From assembly GCA_019638795.1 (NCBI GenBank), contig JAHBTB010000004.1:1-64000 (forward strand): 64,000 bases of DNA. Reading direction: 5' to 3'. The notes below the pieces were generated by a model. That model ran no database searches and was not told where the DNA came from. It saw only the letters and a list, made by a program, of their open reading frames with translations. A program made the translations under genes and the position numbers. This document shows positions 50,563 to 58,947 of this stretch, piece by piece. Numbering within the stretch: position 1 is the stretch's first letter; each line of letters starts with the position of its first letter. This DNA comes from Fimbriimonadaceae bacterium. GTDB lineage: Bacteria; Armatimonadota; Fimbriimonadia; Fimbriimonadales; Fimbriimonadaceae.

Positions 50563-51966
50563 GTGTGGAAACGGACTCTGCTTCTCGTAAGCGGTGTCGC
50601 CCTCGTGGCCGCCGCAAACGCTCAGGGTGACCCCCAGACGGTCGCCAAGATCATCGCCGAAGGGAAGGGTGCCAACAAGGCCCGGTTCATCCTTGAACGG
50701 ATCACGATTGACTTTGGGTCGCGCCTGACCTCGTCGTCGTACCTGCACCAGGCCCAACTATGGGCGGTCGACCAGTTTAAGTCCTTTGGGTGCAGCAACG
50801 TGCACATGGAGAAGTGGGGTGAGTACCCGGTCGGCTTCGACCGCGCCCGGGGCGGTTTTGTTTCCCGCATGACTTCGCCGGTCGTCCGAGAACTGCAGTT
50901 CACGACGCCGAGCTGGACACCTGGCACGGACGGCCTGGCCAAGGGACAGGCGGTCTTGGAGCCGGCGACGAAGGCGGAGTTCGACAAGATCAAGGGGTCG
51001 CTGAAGGGCAAGTGGCTGGTCCGTCGCGCCCAGACCGAGATGAAGGCGGACGAGCGGCTGGAACTCTTCAAAGAAGCGGGGAAGGCCGGTGCGCTTGGCG
51101 TCGTCCAAGGGGCGCGGAGCGAGCTTGTCGTCACCAGCGGTCGCTACAAGTTTGAGTGGGACGACCGCCCGACCCAAACCCACATCACCGTCCGCAAGAG
51201 CGACTATGACGCGATCGTCGAGGGTCTTGCCAAGGGGAAGGTAGAGCTAGAATTCAATATCCCGCAAAAGATGTACAAGGGCCCCGTGCCCAATTACAAC
51301 GTCATCGCGGAGATCAAGGGCACCGAGAAGCCCGACGAAGTCGTCATTGTAAGTGGTCACTATGACAGTTGGGACGGTCCGGGGAGCCAGGGCGCGCTCG
51401 ACAATGGCACCGGGTCAAGCGTCACCTTGGAGGCGGCGCGGTTGCTCCTCGCAGTGGGCGCTAAACCCAAGCGCACGATCCGCTTCATCTTGTGGAGCGG
51501 TGAGGAGCAGGGCCTCTTTGGCTCTCGCGGCTATGTCAAGGACCACGAGAAGGAAATGGACAAGATCAGCGCCTGCCTCGTCGATGACGGCGGAACGAAC
51601 TACTGGGGCGGGTTTGTCGGCCTGGCGACCCAGCAGGCGATGTTCCAGCCTTCGATCGACGCCCTCAATGCGGCGTTTCCCGAGTTACCCATGAAGTTCG
51701 TCACCCAGGCGCGGATGCCGCGAGGCGGAGGAAGCGACCACGCGAGCTTCAACGCCGTCGGCGTCCCCGGGTTCTTCACTCTTGAGACGGGGGTCAGCGA
51801 CTACACCTACGTCCACCACACCCAGCACGACAAGTTGGAAGCGGCGATCAACGCTTACCTGATCCAGTCCAGCACGGCCGCGGCGGTCACCGCGTACAAC
51901 CTGGCTTGTGCGGACACGATGATGCCGCGCGGGCCGAAGCCGGCCGCACCGAGCAGCGGAAGATAG
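50563..51966 (+). CDS. M28-family aminopeptidase, exported
   Basis: A 467-residue exported peptidase. Signal peptide MWKRTLLLVSGVALVAAANA; residues ~100-230 hold a PA-type insertion domain; the zinc ligands are in VVSGHYDSWDGPG, QGALDNGTGSS, WSGEEQGLFGSRG, VDDGG and a His near DYTYVHHTQHD. It probably removes N-terminal residues from peptides outside the cytoplasm. The start is GTG 50563; TAAAAC precedes it by 9 nt. It ends beside a bidirectional terminator. Confidence 0.9.
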   Translation: MWKRTLLLVSGVALVAAANAQGDPQTVAKIIAEGKGANKARFILERITIDFGSRLTSSSYLHQAQLWAVDQFKSFGCSNVHMEKWGEYPVGFDRARGGFVSRMTSPVVRELQFTTPSWTPGTDGLAKGQAVLEPATKAEFDKIKGSLKGKWLVRRAQTEMKADERLELFKEAGKAGALGVVQGARSELVVTSGRYKFEWDDRPTQTHITVRKSDYDAIVEGLAKGKVELEFNIPQKMYKGPVPNYNVIAEIKGTEKPDEVVIVSGHYDSWDGPGSQGALDNGTGSSVTLEAARLLLAVGAKPKRTIRFILWSGEEQGLFGSRGYVKDHEKEMDKISACLVDDGGTNYWGGFVGLATQQAMFQPSIDALNAAFPELPMKFVTQARMPRGGGSDHASFNAVGVPGFFTLETGVSDYTYVHHTQHDKLEAAINAYLIQSSTAAAVTAYNLACADTMMPRGPKPAAPSSGR

Positions 51967-51985
51967 CCGCCCGCAAAGCTAAAGA

Positions 51986-52020
51986 GAGCAGGCTGCCCGC
52001 TTGATGCGGGCAGCCTGCTC
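51986..52020. terminator. Bidirectional terminator between M28 peptidase and RRM gene
   Basis: Perfect 15-bp stem GAGCAGGCTGCCCGC / GCGGGCAGCCTGCTC over TTGAT; T-rich sequence flanks the side used by the minus-strand gene. Confidence 0.88.
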
Positions 52021-52044
52021 TTGACTTAACTGCTTAGGCCGTGC

Positions 52045-52380
52045 TTACCAGCGGCCACCGCCGCCATAGCCGCCACGGCCACCACCGCCACCGTAGCCGC
52101 CTCGACCGCCGCCGTAGCCACCACGACCACCGCCGCCGCCACCGGAGCGCTCTTCGCGCGGGCGGGCTTCGTTGACGGTGATCTTGCGACCATTCCAGTC
52201 GGAGTTGTGCTTGTCGGCCACGGCAGCTTCAAAGTGGTCGGCGTCAACGTCGACGAAGCCAAAGCCTCGGCCTTCGATCACGCGGGGGTTGGTCGCGCCA
52301 TATTCGCTGAACTGCGCGGCGAGCTGCTGCTCGTTGACAGAATACGGCAAGTTGCCGACATAAAGGGTTTTGGTAGCCAT
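52045..52380 (-). CDS. RRM-domain RNA-binding protein with Gly-rich tail
   Basis: A 111-residue RNA-recognition-motif protein with RNP2 (TLYVGNLPY, residues 5-13) and RNP1 (GRGFGFVDV, residues ~37-45). The tail (~80-111) is RGGYGGG repeats, as in cyanobacterial and eukaryotic-like glycine-rich RNA-binding proteins. It probably binds single-stranded RNA, with a likely role in cold or stress RNA folding. The gene has an untranslated leader of roughly 50 nt with GGAGAAGG upstream of the ATG. A terminator follows. Confidence 0.92.
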   Translation of the reverse strand: MATKTLYVGNLPYSVNEQQLAAQFSEYGATNPRVIEGRGFGFVDVDADHFEAAVADKHNSDWNGRKITVNEARPREERSGGGGGGRGGYGGGRGGYGGGGGRGGYGGGGRW

Positions 52381-52542
52381 TGCTTTTGATGCCTTCTCCG
52401 CCTTGGAAAAGGGTTCCGTATCTCTAGGCCAGGGGGATCATCTTGCAGGAACGGCCGTTAGGGACAGTCGACAGGAAGACACCAGACAAGGAGGCGTAAC
52501 AGGGCCATTATGGTCCACTTCCTCCGTTACCGTAGAAAATAC

Positions 52543-53142
52543 CTACCACGCGGGTCGGTGCATCGCCCAGACGTCGACGCCGTCGAAGTGGGCCGTCGCG
52601 ACGACCCTGAAGCCTTGACGCTCATACCAGGCGACGTTGGACTCGACCTCAGTCTCGAGGCAGAGCCCGACGCAACCGGGCCGGGACCGGGCGAACCCCA
52701 TGGCTGCGGCCAGCAAGTCTGCCCCGTACCCACGGCCTTGGTAGGCAGGGTCGACGCCGAGCATTGAGACATACACATGGGGCGTGGGGAAGGGGAGAGG
52801 ATCGACCGTGGCAAAGAACATCTCAAAGAACGCCCGTGTCTCGGGGCCAGCTTCACGGAGGAATCGCTCAAAGGAGTCCACGGCCTCCGACGACCTTTCA
52901 ATTTCGGGCAGGTTCAGCATGGCGACGCCGACGGCGGCACTGTCCTCTTCGGCCACAAAGACGGGGACTCCCGCCCTGACCCGACGCTCCACCGATTCAC
53001 GCATCATGCGGTCGACCCACGACTCATACCGCCCCGGGGAATGCGCGAACGCCCGGCGGGGGATGATGTAGTCGTAGAACGACTTGGCGATGGGCGCGGC
53101 GACGACTGATGGGTCGTCATCGGCGGTGACAAGACGGACCAT
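52543..53142 (-). CDS. GNAT-family N-acetyltransferase
   Basis: A 199-residue acetyltransferase. The acetyl-CoA loop is AYQGRGYGADLLAAAMGFARSR, and the last strand holds LETEVESNVAWYERQGFRVV, the usual GNAT end pattern. Substrate unknown. TAGCGT ends 9 nt before the ATG on the minus strand. The gene is 64 bp from the divergent D-aminoacylase gene. Confidence 0.88.
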   Translation of the reverse strand: MVRLVTADDDPSVVAAPIAKSFYDYIIPRRAFAHSPGRYESWVDRMMRESVERRVRAGVPVFVAEEDSAAVGVAMLNLPEIERSSEAVDSFERFLREAGPETRAFFEMFFATVDPLPFPTPHVYVSMLGVDPAYQGRGYGADLLAAAMGFARSRPGCVGLCLETEVESNVAWYERQGFRVVATAHFDGVDVWAMHRPAW

Positions 53143-53193
53143 GGCAGGAGCACGCTACCTGGACCCGACAACATATGAGCCCATGCGCCAGCG

Positions 53194-53199
53194 TAGGAT
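53194..53199 (+). promoter_or_regulatory. -10 hexamer TAGGAT, leaderless D-aminoacylase
   Basis: TAGGAT ends 6 nt before GTG 53206. Confidence 0.55.
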
Positions 53200-53205
53200 G
53201 AAGAA

Positions 53206-54681
53206 GTGATCGCCGCCGCCTGCCTTGTCCTTGCCGTGCTCCAACCTGCGATCGTGGTGCAGGGCGGTGTCGTGTACGACGGCACGGGAGCGCCAGGGCG
53301 TGTCGCCGACGTCCGGGTCGAAGGCGGGCGGGTGCGCGCGGTCGGCACCGACTTGGCACGGCCGGGAGACGAGGTCATCGACGCCCGGGGCATGGCCGTG
53401 GCCCCGGGGTTCATCGACTCGCACAGCCATGCTGACGAAGGGGTCTTCGAGGACCCTGACGCTGAGACCCAGATCCGTCAGGGCGTCACGACCGCCGTGG
53501 TCGGGGAGGACGGCGGGTCTGCGTATCCCGTCCGAGACTTCTTCAGGCGGCTCGAACTCGAGCCGGTCGCGCTGAACTTCGCCAGCTTTGTCGGCCACGG
53601 CACCGTCCGTGGCCTTGTCGTCGGACCGGACGACCGTCCCTCCACCGCGAACGAAAGGCTGAGGATGGCTGAGATGGTCGCCGCGGAGATGCGCGACGGG
53701 GCACTTGGGCTCTCCAGCGGGCTCGAGTATCAGCCGGGCCGGTACGCCGACACCAAGGAGTTGGTCGAGCTCGCCCAGGCCGCCGGAAGATCCGGAGGCA
53801 TGTACATCAGCCACGTGCGGAACGAAGATGTGGCCGCGTTCAAGGCGTTTGAGGAACTGGTCGAGGTGGCCCGGCGCGCCCACGTGCCTGCCCAGATCAA
53901 CCACATCAAGCTAGGGGCCGCGTCGGTCTGGGGCCGGGCCAAAGACGTCCTTAAGCTCATGGACAAAGCGGAGCAGGAGGGCTTGGACATCACCGCCGAC
54001 GTCTACCCCTACCTGTACTGGCAATCGACTGTCCGGGTCATCATCGCCACCGAGCAGTTCGACGACCGTAAGCAATGGGAAGCTGGCCTCCAGATGATCG
54101 GCGGCCCCGAACACGTCCTCCTCACAAGGTATTCGCCTGACCCGTCCTGGGAAGGCAAGACCATCGCCGCCCTCTCGCGTCAGACGGGTAAGGACGCCGT
54201 GACCTTGATCCAGCAGATCATCCATGAGTGCTATGACAAGGGCAAAGACGGTCGGGAAAGTGTCGTCGTGACCGCGATGTCGGAAGACGACTTGCAGACG
54301 TTCCTGCGAGACCCCCGCGTCTCGATCTGCAGTGACGGCGGGCTCCACGGTTCGCACCCGCGCGGAGCGGGGACCTTTCCACGGGTTTTGGGGGTCTATG
54401 TCCGGGAGAAGGGAGTCCTCACCCTTCCGGAGGCGGTCCGCAAGATGACGTCGATGCCGGCCAAGCGGTTCGGACTCAGGGACAGGGGCCGCTTGGCCAC
54501 CGGTTATTGGGCCGACATCGTGGTCTTCGATCCCAAGACCATTTTGGACAAGGCCACGACGACTTCGCCCCAGGCCAAGCCGGTAGGCATCGACACGGTC
54601 TTGGTCAACGGAGTGAAGGTCTTGTCTCGCGGCGCACTCACTCACGCGCGTCCCGGTTTGCCTTTGCGTCGGCCAAGGTGA
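53206..54681 (+). CDS. N-acyl-D-amino-acid deacylase (amidohydrolase superfamily)
   Basis: A 491-residue amidohydrolase. GFIDSHSHADEG gives the first metal-binding H-x-H; MYISHVRNED and NHIKLGAAS supply further ligands, and the C-terminal GYWADIVVFDPKTI closes the beta-sandwich domain. It hydrolyses N-acyl-D-amino acids or related amides (D-aminoacylase/dihydroorotase group). A hydrophobic N-terminus (MIAAACLVLAVLQPAIVVQ) suggests export. The start is GTG 53206. Confidence 0.88.
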   Translation: MIAAACLVLAVLQPAIVVQGGVVYDGTGAPGRVADVRVEGGRVRAVGTDLARPGDEVIDARGMAVAPGFIDSHSHADEGVFEDPDAETQIRQGVTTAVVGEDGGSAYPVRDFFRRLELEPVALNFASFVGHGTVRGLVVGPDDRPSTANERLRMAEMVAAEMRDGALGLSSGLEYQPGRYADTKELVELAQAAGRSGGMYISHVRNEDVAAFKAFEELVEVARRAHVPAQINHIKLGAASVWGRAKDVLKLMDKAEQEGLDITADVYPYLYWQSTVRVIIATEQFDDRKQWEAGLQMIGGPEHVLLTRYSPDPSWEGKTIAALSRQTGKDAVTLIQQIIHECYDKGKDGRESVVVTAMSEDDLQTFLRDPRVSICSDGGLHGSHPRGAGTFPRVLGVYVREKGVLTLPEAVRKMTSMPAKRFGLRDRGRLATGYWADIVVFDPKTILDKATTTSPQAKPVGIDTVLVNGVKVLSRGALTHARPGLPLRRPR

Positions 54682-54746
54682 CTGATTCGCGGTGGTGACC
54701 TTTTCTTTTGGATGACTCCGCTGGTAAAACCGGCCCGAGGATCAGC

Positions 54747-55370
54747 ATGACTTCAATGAACCTGCGGCTTGCCGCATTGACCCTTTGTGCCGTTCTTGCC
54801 ACCACTGCACTTGCTGCCGACAAGGAGAATCCGTTTTCCGCCCGCGCCGGGTTGTTTTGGCCGATGTCGAGCCACACCCGGAGTGAGACAAAGACCCTGG
54901 GCTTTGGCCTGGGAGTCAGCTACCAGCTCCCCAACCTCAACATGGGCGCGTACAACAACGCCAACTGGGGCCTTGACCTTGACGGAATGTGGGTCGGGAG
55001 TGGCGGCAACAAGATCGAGGCGTATGACCTGATGTTGGTCGGCCGCTGGATGAACACGAACCTGCACGCGGGCCAGATGTCGTTCTACTACGGTGCCGGT
55101 GTCGGACTCTCCCGGATGAGGGGCGAGAGCACGACCACGACCACCAGTGGCGGCGGTGGTGGCGGTGGCGGCGGTGAATTGGTGAGCAGCCGCGAGCCGG
55201 TCGTGACGACGACGACGAACTCGGAGTCCAAGACGTCCCTTGCCGGCAAGATCCTCATCGGCACGATGCTGAGCAAGCAGGCGTTCGCCGAGCTGGCCTT
55301 CCGTATCGCGCCGAGCGTCAACGGTATCAACACCAACGGCCTTTCCCTGCAGATCGGTTACAAGTTCTAA
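54747..55370 (+). CDS. Outer-membrane beta-barrel-like protein
   Basis: A 207-residue protein with a signal peptide (MTSMNLRLAALTLCAVLATTALA) and alternating amphipathic strands (TLGFGLGVSYQL, WGLDLDGMWVGS, LMLVGRWMN, MSFYYGAGVGLS), ending LSLQIGYKF with the terminal Phe of outer-membrane barrels. A long loop is TTTTTS followed by nine Gly. GAGGAT lies 4-9 nt before the ATG. Presence suggests a diderm cell. Confidence 0.72.
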   Translation: MTSMNLRLAALTLCAVLATTALAADKENPFSARAGLFWPMSSHTRSETKTLGFGLGVSYQLPNLNMGAYNNANWGLDLDGMWVGSGGNKIEAYDLMLVGRWMNTNLHAGQMSFYYGAGVGLSRMRGESTTTTTSGGGGGGGGGELVSSREPVVTTTTNSESKTSLAGKILIGTMLSKQAFAELAFRIAPSVNGINTNGLSLQIGYKF

Positions 55371-55602
55371 AGGTCAGTCTCGGTCGCTAAGCGCTGGTCA
55401 AGACAAGTGTCTTGGCCAGCGTTGCTTGCTTTTCCAAGGCAAGGATTTGTCGCATGAAGCCCGCCTGACCCAGCCCTTCTCAAGATTTGGTCGCCTTGTC
55501 GCATGAGCAAACCAGAACATCTTGCCCGAGGTGGGTTGGCCGTCACCATTTCGGGCTCCAGACCAGGTAAACCACGGGTGACAGCGCAGAGGCTGATGAA
55601 AC

Positions 55603-56799
55603 ATGTTGACTGGAGCGATTCTCAGCGTGGCCCTTGGAGGGGTCATGGTTGACGGCACATTCGGCGACGACGTCGCCTTCCTCAAAAAGCACGCGGACCC
55701 GGTGGTCCTCCGCAACGGCACAGGCTCGGTGGTGGTCGTGCCCAAGTACCAGGGCCGCGTCATGACCAGTTCGAGCAACGGTGACGCCGGCACCGGCTAC
55801 GGCTGGATCAACTACGAGCTGATCGAAAGTGGCGAGGTTAAGAAGAACTTCAACCCGATCGGCGGGGAAGAGCGGTTTTGGCTCGGCCCCGAAGGCGGGC
55901 AGTTCTCCCTCTTCTTCAAGAAGGGTGACCCGTTCGAGTTCAACAATTGGCAGGTCCCCGCCGCCATCGACACGGAGCCGTACCGCGTCGTCAGCAAGAC
56001 GACCTCGTCGATCACCCTGACCCACACGGCGACGTTCACGAACTACTCGGGCACGCAACTGAAGGTGGGGGTCAAGCGGAGCGTCAGCCTGCTCGGCCCG
56101 AAGCGGCTGAGGGCACGCCTCGGCATCACCGTCCCGCCGGGTGTCAAGAGCGTCGCCTATGACGCCCTCAGTTCAATCACGAACGCGGGTTCAAAGTCGT
56201 GGACCAAGGCGACCGGTGCCCCTAGTATCTGGGTGCTCTCCATGCTGAAGCCCGGCGACGAGACCAACGTGGTGGTCCCCTACAACACCAAAGCCACGGG
56301 CACGGTGCTCGTCGACAACTACTTTGGCAAGGTGCCCGCCGACCGGCTGAAGATCGGCAAGTCGGCCGCGTACTTCCGCTGTGACGGCACGATGCGGACC
56401 AAGATCGGCCTTCCGCCGGCCCGGGTCAAGCCTTATCGGGACGGCGCGGCGATCGGAAGCTTTGACGCCGCCCATAACGTCCTCACCATCCTTCATTTCA
56501 GCTTTGAGCCTGGAGTCAAGGACTACGTGAACTCCCTCTGGGAACTCCAAAAGGAGCCCTTCCGTGGCGACGTGGCGAACAGCTACAACGACGGTCCGCC
56601 CGCCCCTGGCGTCAAGCCGATGGGCCCGTTCTATGAGCTCGAGTCCTCGTCTCCGGCCCTGTTCTTGAAACCTGGGGCCAGCCGTTCGCACAGCCACATG
56701 ATCGCCCACTTCGAAGGGCCGCGAGAAAAGCTCGATCCGATCGCCCGGAAGATCCTGGGCGTTGGCCTTGACGAGATCTCTGGGGCCTTTAAGGGCTAA
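55603..56799 (+). CDS. DUF6786 family protein, exported
   Basis: A 398-residue protein with a short hydrophobic N-terminus (MLTGAILSVALGGVMVDG) and a beta-rich body with FWLGPEGGQFSLFFKKGDPF, SITLTHTATFTNYSG and HFEGPREKLDPIARKILG, the pattern of DUF6786 proteins, which resemble aldose-epimerase-like sandwich folds. Function unknown; carbohydrate binding is likely by fold. The 232 bp upstream, after the barrel gene, contain no other gene that I can see. Confidence 0.7.
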   Translation: MLTGAILSVALGGVMVDGTFGDDVAFLKKHADPVVLRNGTGSVVVVPKYQGRVMTSSSNGDAGTGYGWINYELIESGEVKKNFNPIGGEERFWLGPEGGQFSLFFKKGDPFEFNNWQVPAAIDTEPYRVVSKTTSSITLTHTATFTNYSGTQLKVGVKRSVSLLGPKRLRARLGITVPPGVKSVAYDALSSITNAGSKSWTKATGAPSIWVLSMLKPGDETNVVVPYNTKATGTVLVDNYFGKVPADRLKIGKSAAYFRCDGTMRTKIGLPPARVKPYRDGAAIGSFDAAHNVLTILHFSFEPGVKDYVNSLWELQKEPFRGDVANSYNDGPPAPGVKPMGPFYELESSSPALFLKPGASRSHSHMIAHFEGPREKLDPIARKILGVGLDEISGAFKG

Positions 56800-56805
56800 T
56801 CGACC

Positions 56806-56843
56806 GGGGGGCTGGTGGTCTCGCACGCTGACCGCCGGCCCCC
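56806..56843 (+). terminator. GC-rich hairpin after the DUF6786 gene
   Basis: GGGGGC pairs with GCCCCC and GGTC with GACC, giving a stem with small bulges. No T-run; it ends 22 bp before the next start. Confidence 0.4.
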
Positions 56844-56865
56844 ACAAATCAGGGAACAGCCAAAC

Positions 56866-57156
56866 ATGTTCGTCGTCGTGTCAAAGTGGGAGTTCGACCC
56901 GATGGTCGAGGAAGCCACCCTCGCCACGGCCGGCCAGATGATGGCCGTGATCGGAAGCTGGGACGGTGTGGAAGAGGCCTACAACATCCGCACCGGGCCA
57001 GGTCATGTGCTTGCCGTCATCAAGTACCGTGACGAGGCGACGTACGACCGCTTGGTCCGCGCCGCCGACAACCCGTTCGACAAACTGGCCGCTGAGCACG
57101 GCTTCGACAACGGCGCCACCTGGCTCTGGTCGGAGCGCGGGCATGTCGTGCGCTGA
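56866..57156 (+). CDS. Small alpha/beta-barrel protein (ABM/Lrp-ligand-like fold)
   Basis: A 96-residue protein: FVVVSKWEFDP, AVIGSWDGVEEAYNI and HVLAVIKYRDEATYDRLV alternate strand-helix-strand as in dimeric alpha/beta barrel (antibiotic monooxygenase or Lrp-type) domains. No catalytic residues are identifiable. AGGGAAC precedes ATG 56866; an in-frame start at 56815 would place it inside a hairpin. Confidence 0.55.
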   Translation: MFVVVSKWEFDPMVEEATLATAGQMMAVIGSWDGVEEAYNIRTGPGHVLAVIKYRDEATYDRLVRAADNPFDKLAAEHGFDNGATWLWSERGHVVR

Positions 57157-57160
57157 ATAG

Positions 57161-57190
57161 GACGCGCCGGGGTCATGTGACCCCGGCGTC
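57161..57190. terminator. Terminator between convergent genes
   Basis: GACGCCGGGGTCA-type arms (GCGCCGGGGTCA with TGACCCCGGCGTC) form a stem over TG, followed by TCGTTTGTC on the plus strand. Confidence 0.75.
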
Positions 57191-57197
57191 TCGTTTG

Positions 57198-58358
57198 TCA
57201 GGCGGCCTTCCGTCGGCGGGACACCAGCCAGACGACCAGGGCGACCGGAGCCCACACCGGGCTGAGGATCGCGACGTACAGCGCTCCGCTGACGACGGTC
57301 TTTCCGACGTCGAGAAGCGTCTGGGTCGCGCCCGTGGTGGCCTCGCCGAACCAGTCGCCCGGCTTGAACGCAGGGTCAGACTTGGGTTGGGTGAGCTGGA
57401 CATTAAGACTGGACATTGCGGCGACGTTGGCCAGGGCCTTCCGTTGGGCTTCAATACTTTCAATCTCTTCCCGCACGTTGGTCAGCCGGTCGCGCAAGTC
57501 AAGGGTGTCCTGGAGCCGACGGCTTTGCCGCAGCATCTGGACGTAGGATTCCTCTTCGCCGCGGAGCACCCTCAGGCGGGCACCCATGTCGGCGAGGGGG
57601 GCCGTGACGTCCTGGCCGCCCAACGACTCGCTCATCAACTCGCCCATGCGCCTGACGTTGCTCACCAAGGTCTCAAAGCTGGCGGCGGGGACTCGGAGCG
57701 CCATATGGCCAACGGTGTCGTGGTCGGTGACGTTGACGCTGCTGGACTCCACGTAGCCGCCCATCGCCTTGACCGTGTCGGTCATCTCTTGCATGGCCTG
57801 CTTGGCGTCCTTGACCTTCACCCCCAGCGAGCCGGTCTTGACCACGTCGCGCTGGGTCACATTGGGCATGGACAGGGGCGGTGGGCTGGCGTCCGGGGTC
57901 CGGGCCGGGGCGGCCGCCTTTTGTTCGACGGCGGAGTGCGCGGGCGCCCGTTCCTCCATCGGTGTGGCGTCCAGCGCCTCCTTTGACTTCTCCGGCATGG
58001 CCCGGCCCGTCGCCCGGTCGGCGGACACCTCTGCCGCGACGACATTTCCCCTAGACCCGAGCTTCGGGACGATCTTGGACCCGACGACCCCGATGACGAA
58101 GAAGGCGGCGACGCACTGGACGACCAGCGCAGGGGGTTTGAGGAACCACGGCTTGCACTTTACGGCCGCCCGGGCGCCGTCAACACCCTTGACCTCCGGT
58201 TCCTTGATGGTGCTTTGGATCTCTTTCGTGAGCAGTTTCATGAACGTGTACTCCTCGCGAAGGTCATGGTCGCGTTCCAGGGCCAGGCGGACTTCTTCCG
58301 CGCGTGACTCTGACAACTCTCCGTCCAGATACGCCTTCAGGTCTTCACGTTCGTTCAC
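57198..58358 (-). CDS. Anti-sigma factor fused to a DUF4349 domain
   Basis: A 386-residue membrane protein. Residues 1-55 (NEREDLKAYLDGELSESRAEE) resemble the cytoplasmic helices of zinc-finger anti-sigma factors, though no His-x3-Cys-x2-Cys is seen. A membrane segment follows at ~76-96, then a Pro/Ala linker, a DUF4349 domain (~155-340; VVKTGSLGVKVKDAKQAMQEM, GGYVESSSVN, coiled coil DLRDRLTNVREEIESIEAQ), a second membrane segment, and a basic tail. It should hold the sigma factor encoded just upstream, which overlaps it by 4 bp. Confidence 0.82.
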   Translation of the reverse strand: MNEREDLKAYLDGELSESRAEEVRLALERDHDLREEYTFMKLLTKEIQSTIKEPEVKGVDGARAAVKCKPWFLKPPALVVQCVAAFFVIGVVGSKIVPKLGSRGNVVAAEVSADRATGRAMPEKSKEALDATPMEERAPAHSAVEQKAAAPARTPDASPPPLSMPNVTQRDVVKTGSLGVKVKDAKQAMQEMTDTVKAMGGYVESSSVNVTDHDTVGHMALRVPAASFETLVSNVRRMGELMSESLGGQDVTAPLADMGARLRVLRGEEESYVQMLRQSRRLQDTLDLRDRLTNVREEIESIEAQRKALANVAAMSSLNVQLTQPKSDPAFKPGDWFGEATTGATQTLLDVGKTVVSGALYVAILSPVWAPVALVVWLVSRRRKAA

Positions 58359-58882
58359 ACTGCACCTCCTGACAAATCCTTGCGCAGGTTCAAGAAGGCA
58401 TGGTGAAGGCGAGACTTCACCGTCCCTTCCGGCACGTCGAGGATCTCGGCGATCTCGGCGTACCGGAGCCCTTCGACCTCGTGCATCACCAGCACTTCAC
58501 GATGTTCGGTGCTCAGGTTGCGGAGGGCTTTGCCCAAGGCCAAGCGGTCGATGACGGCGGACTCCGTGTCAGTCCCGCCGTCGTGCCAGGCCTCAAGGGG
58601 CATCGGCTCCAGCCGCCGTTTGCGGGCCAGGGCCATACAGGTGCGGTGGGCGACGCCGAGCAGCCACGTCGGGAACGCTGACCGTCCCGCGTAACTGCCG
58701 ATCGACTTCACCATGGTCACGAACGTCTCCTGTGCGGCGTCCTGTCCGGCGGTCTCGCCGAGCCTTCGGGCGCAGAAGCGGTAGACCCGGGCGTAGTGTT
58801 CGCACACCAGCCGGTCCATCGCGCCGCGGTCGCCCCTTTGGGCCCGGATGACGAGGCCGTCCATTTCAGTTCGCTCGCCCAT
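58355..58882 (-). CDS. ECF-type RNA polymerase sigma factor
   Basis: A 175-residue sigma-70 of the ECF kind. Region 2 (residues ~20-85) includes RVYRFCARRLGE, DAAQETFVTMVKSI; region 4 (~115-170) includes LSTEHREVLVMHEVEGLRYAEIAEILDVPEGTVKSRLH. No N- or C-terminal extension is present. It overlaps the anti-sigma gene by ATGA, which is standard for a sigma/anti-sigma pair. ATG 58882 begins MGERTEMDGLVIRAQRGD; 94 more codons are open upstream but out of family. Confidence 0.92.
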   Translation of the reverse strand: MGERTEMDGLVIRAQRGDRGAMDRLVCEHYARVYRFCARRLGETAGQDAAQETFVTMVKSIGSYAGRSAFPTWLLGVAHRTCMALARKRRLEPMPLEAWHDGGTDTESAVIDRLALGKALRNLSTEHREVLVMHEVEGLRYAEIAEILDVPEGTVKSRLHHAFLNLRKDLSGGAV

Positions 58883-58947
58883 GGGTGTCCGCCTTCGGCC
58901 CGACCGTTCAAAGATATTGACGGCCTGGGACAAAAAAGTGGACGTGG

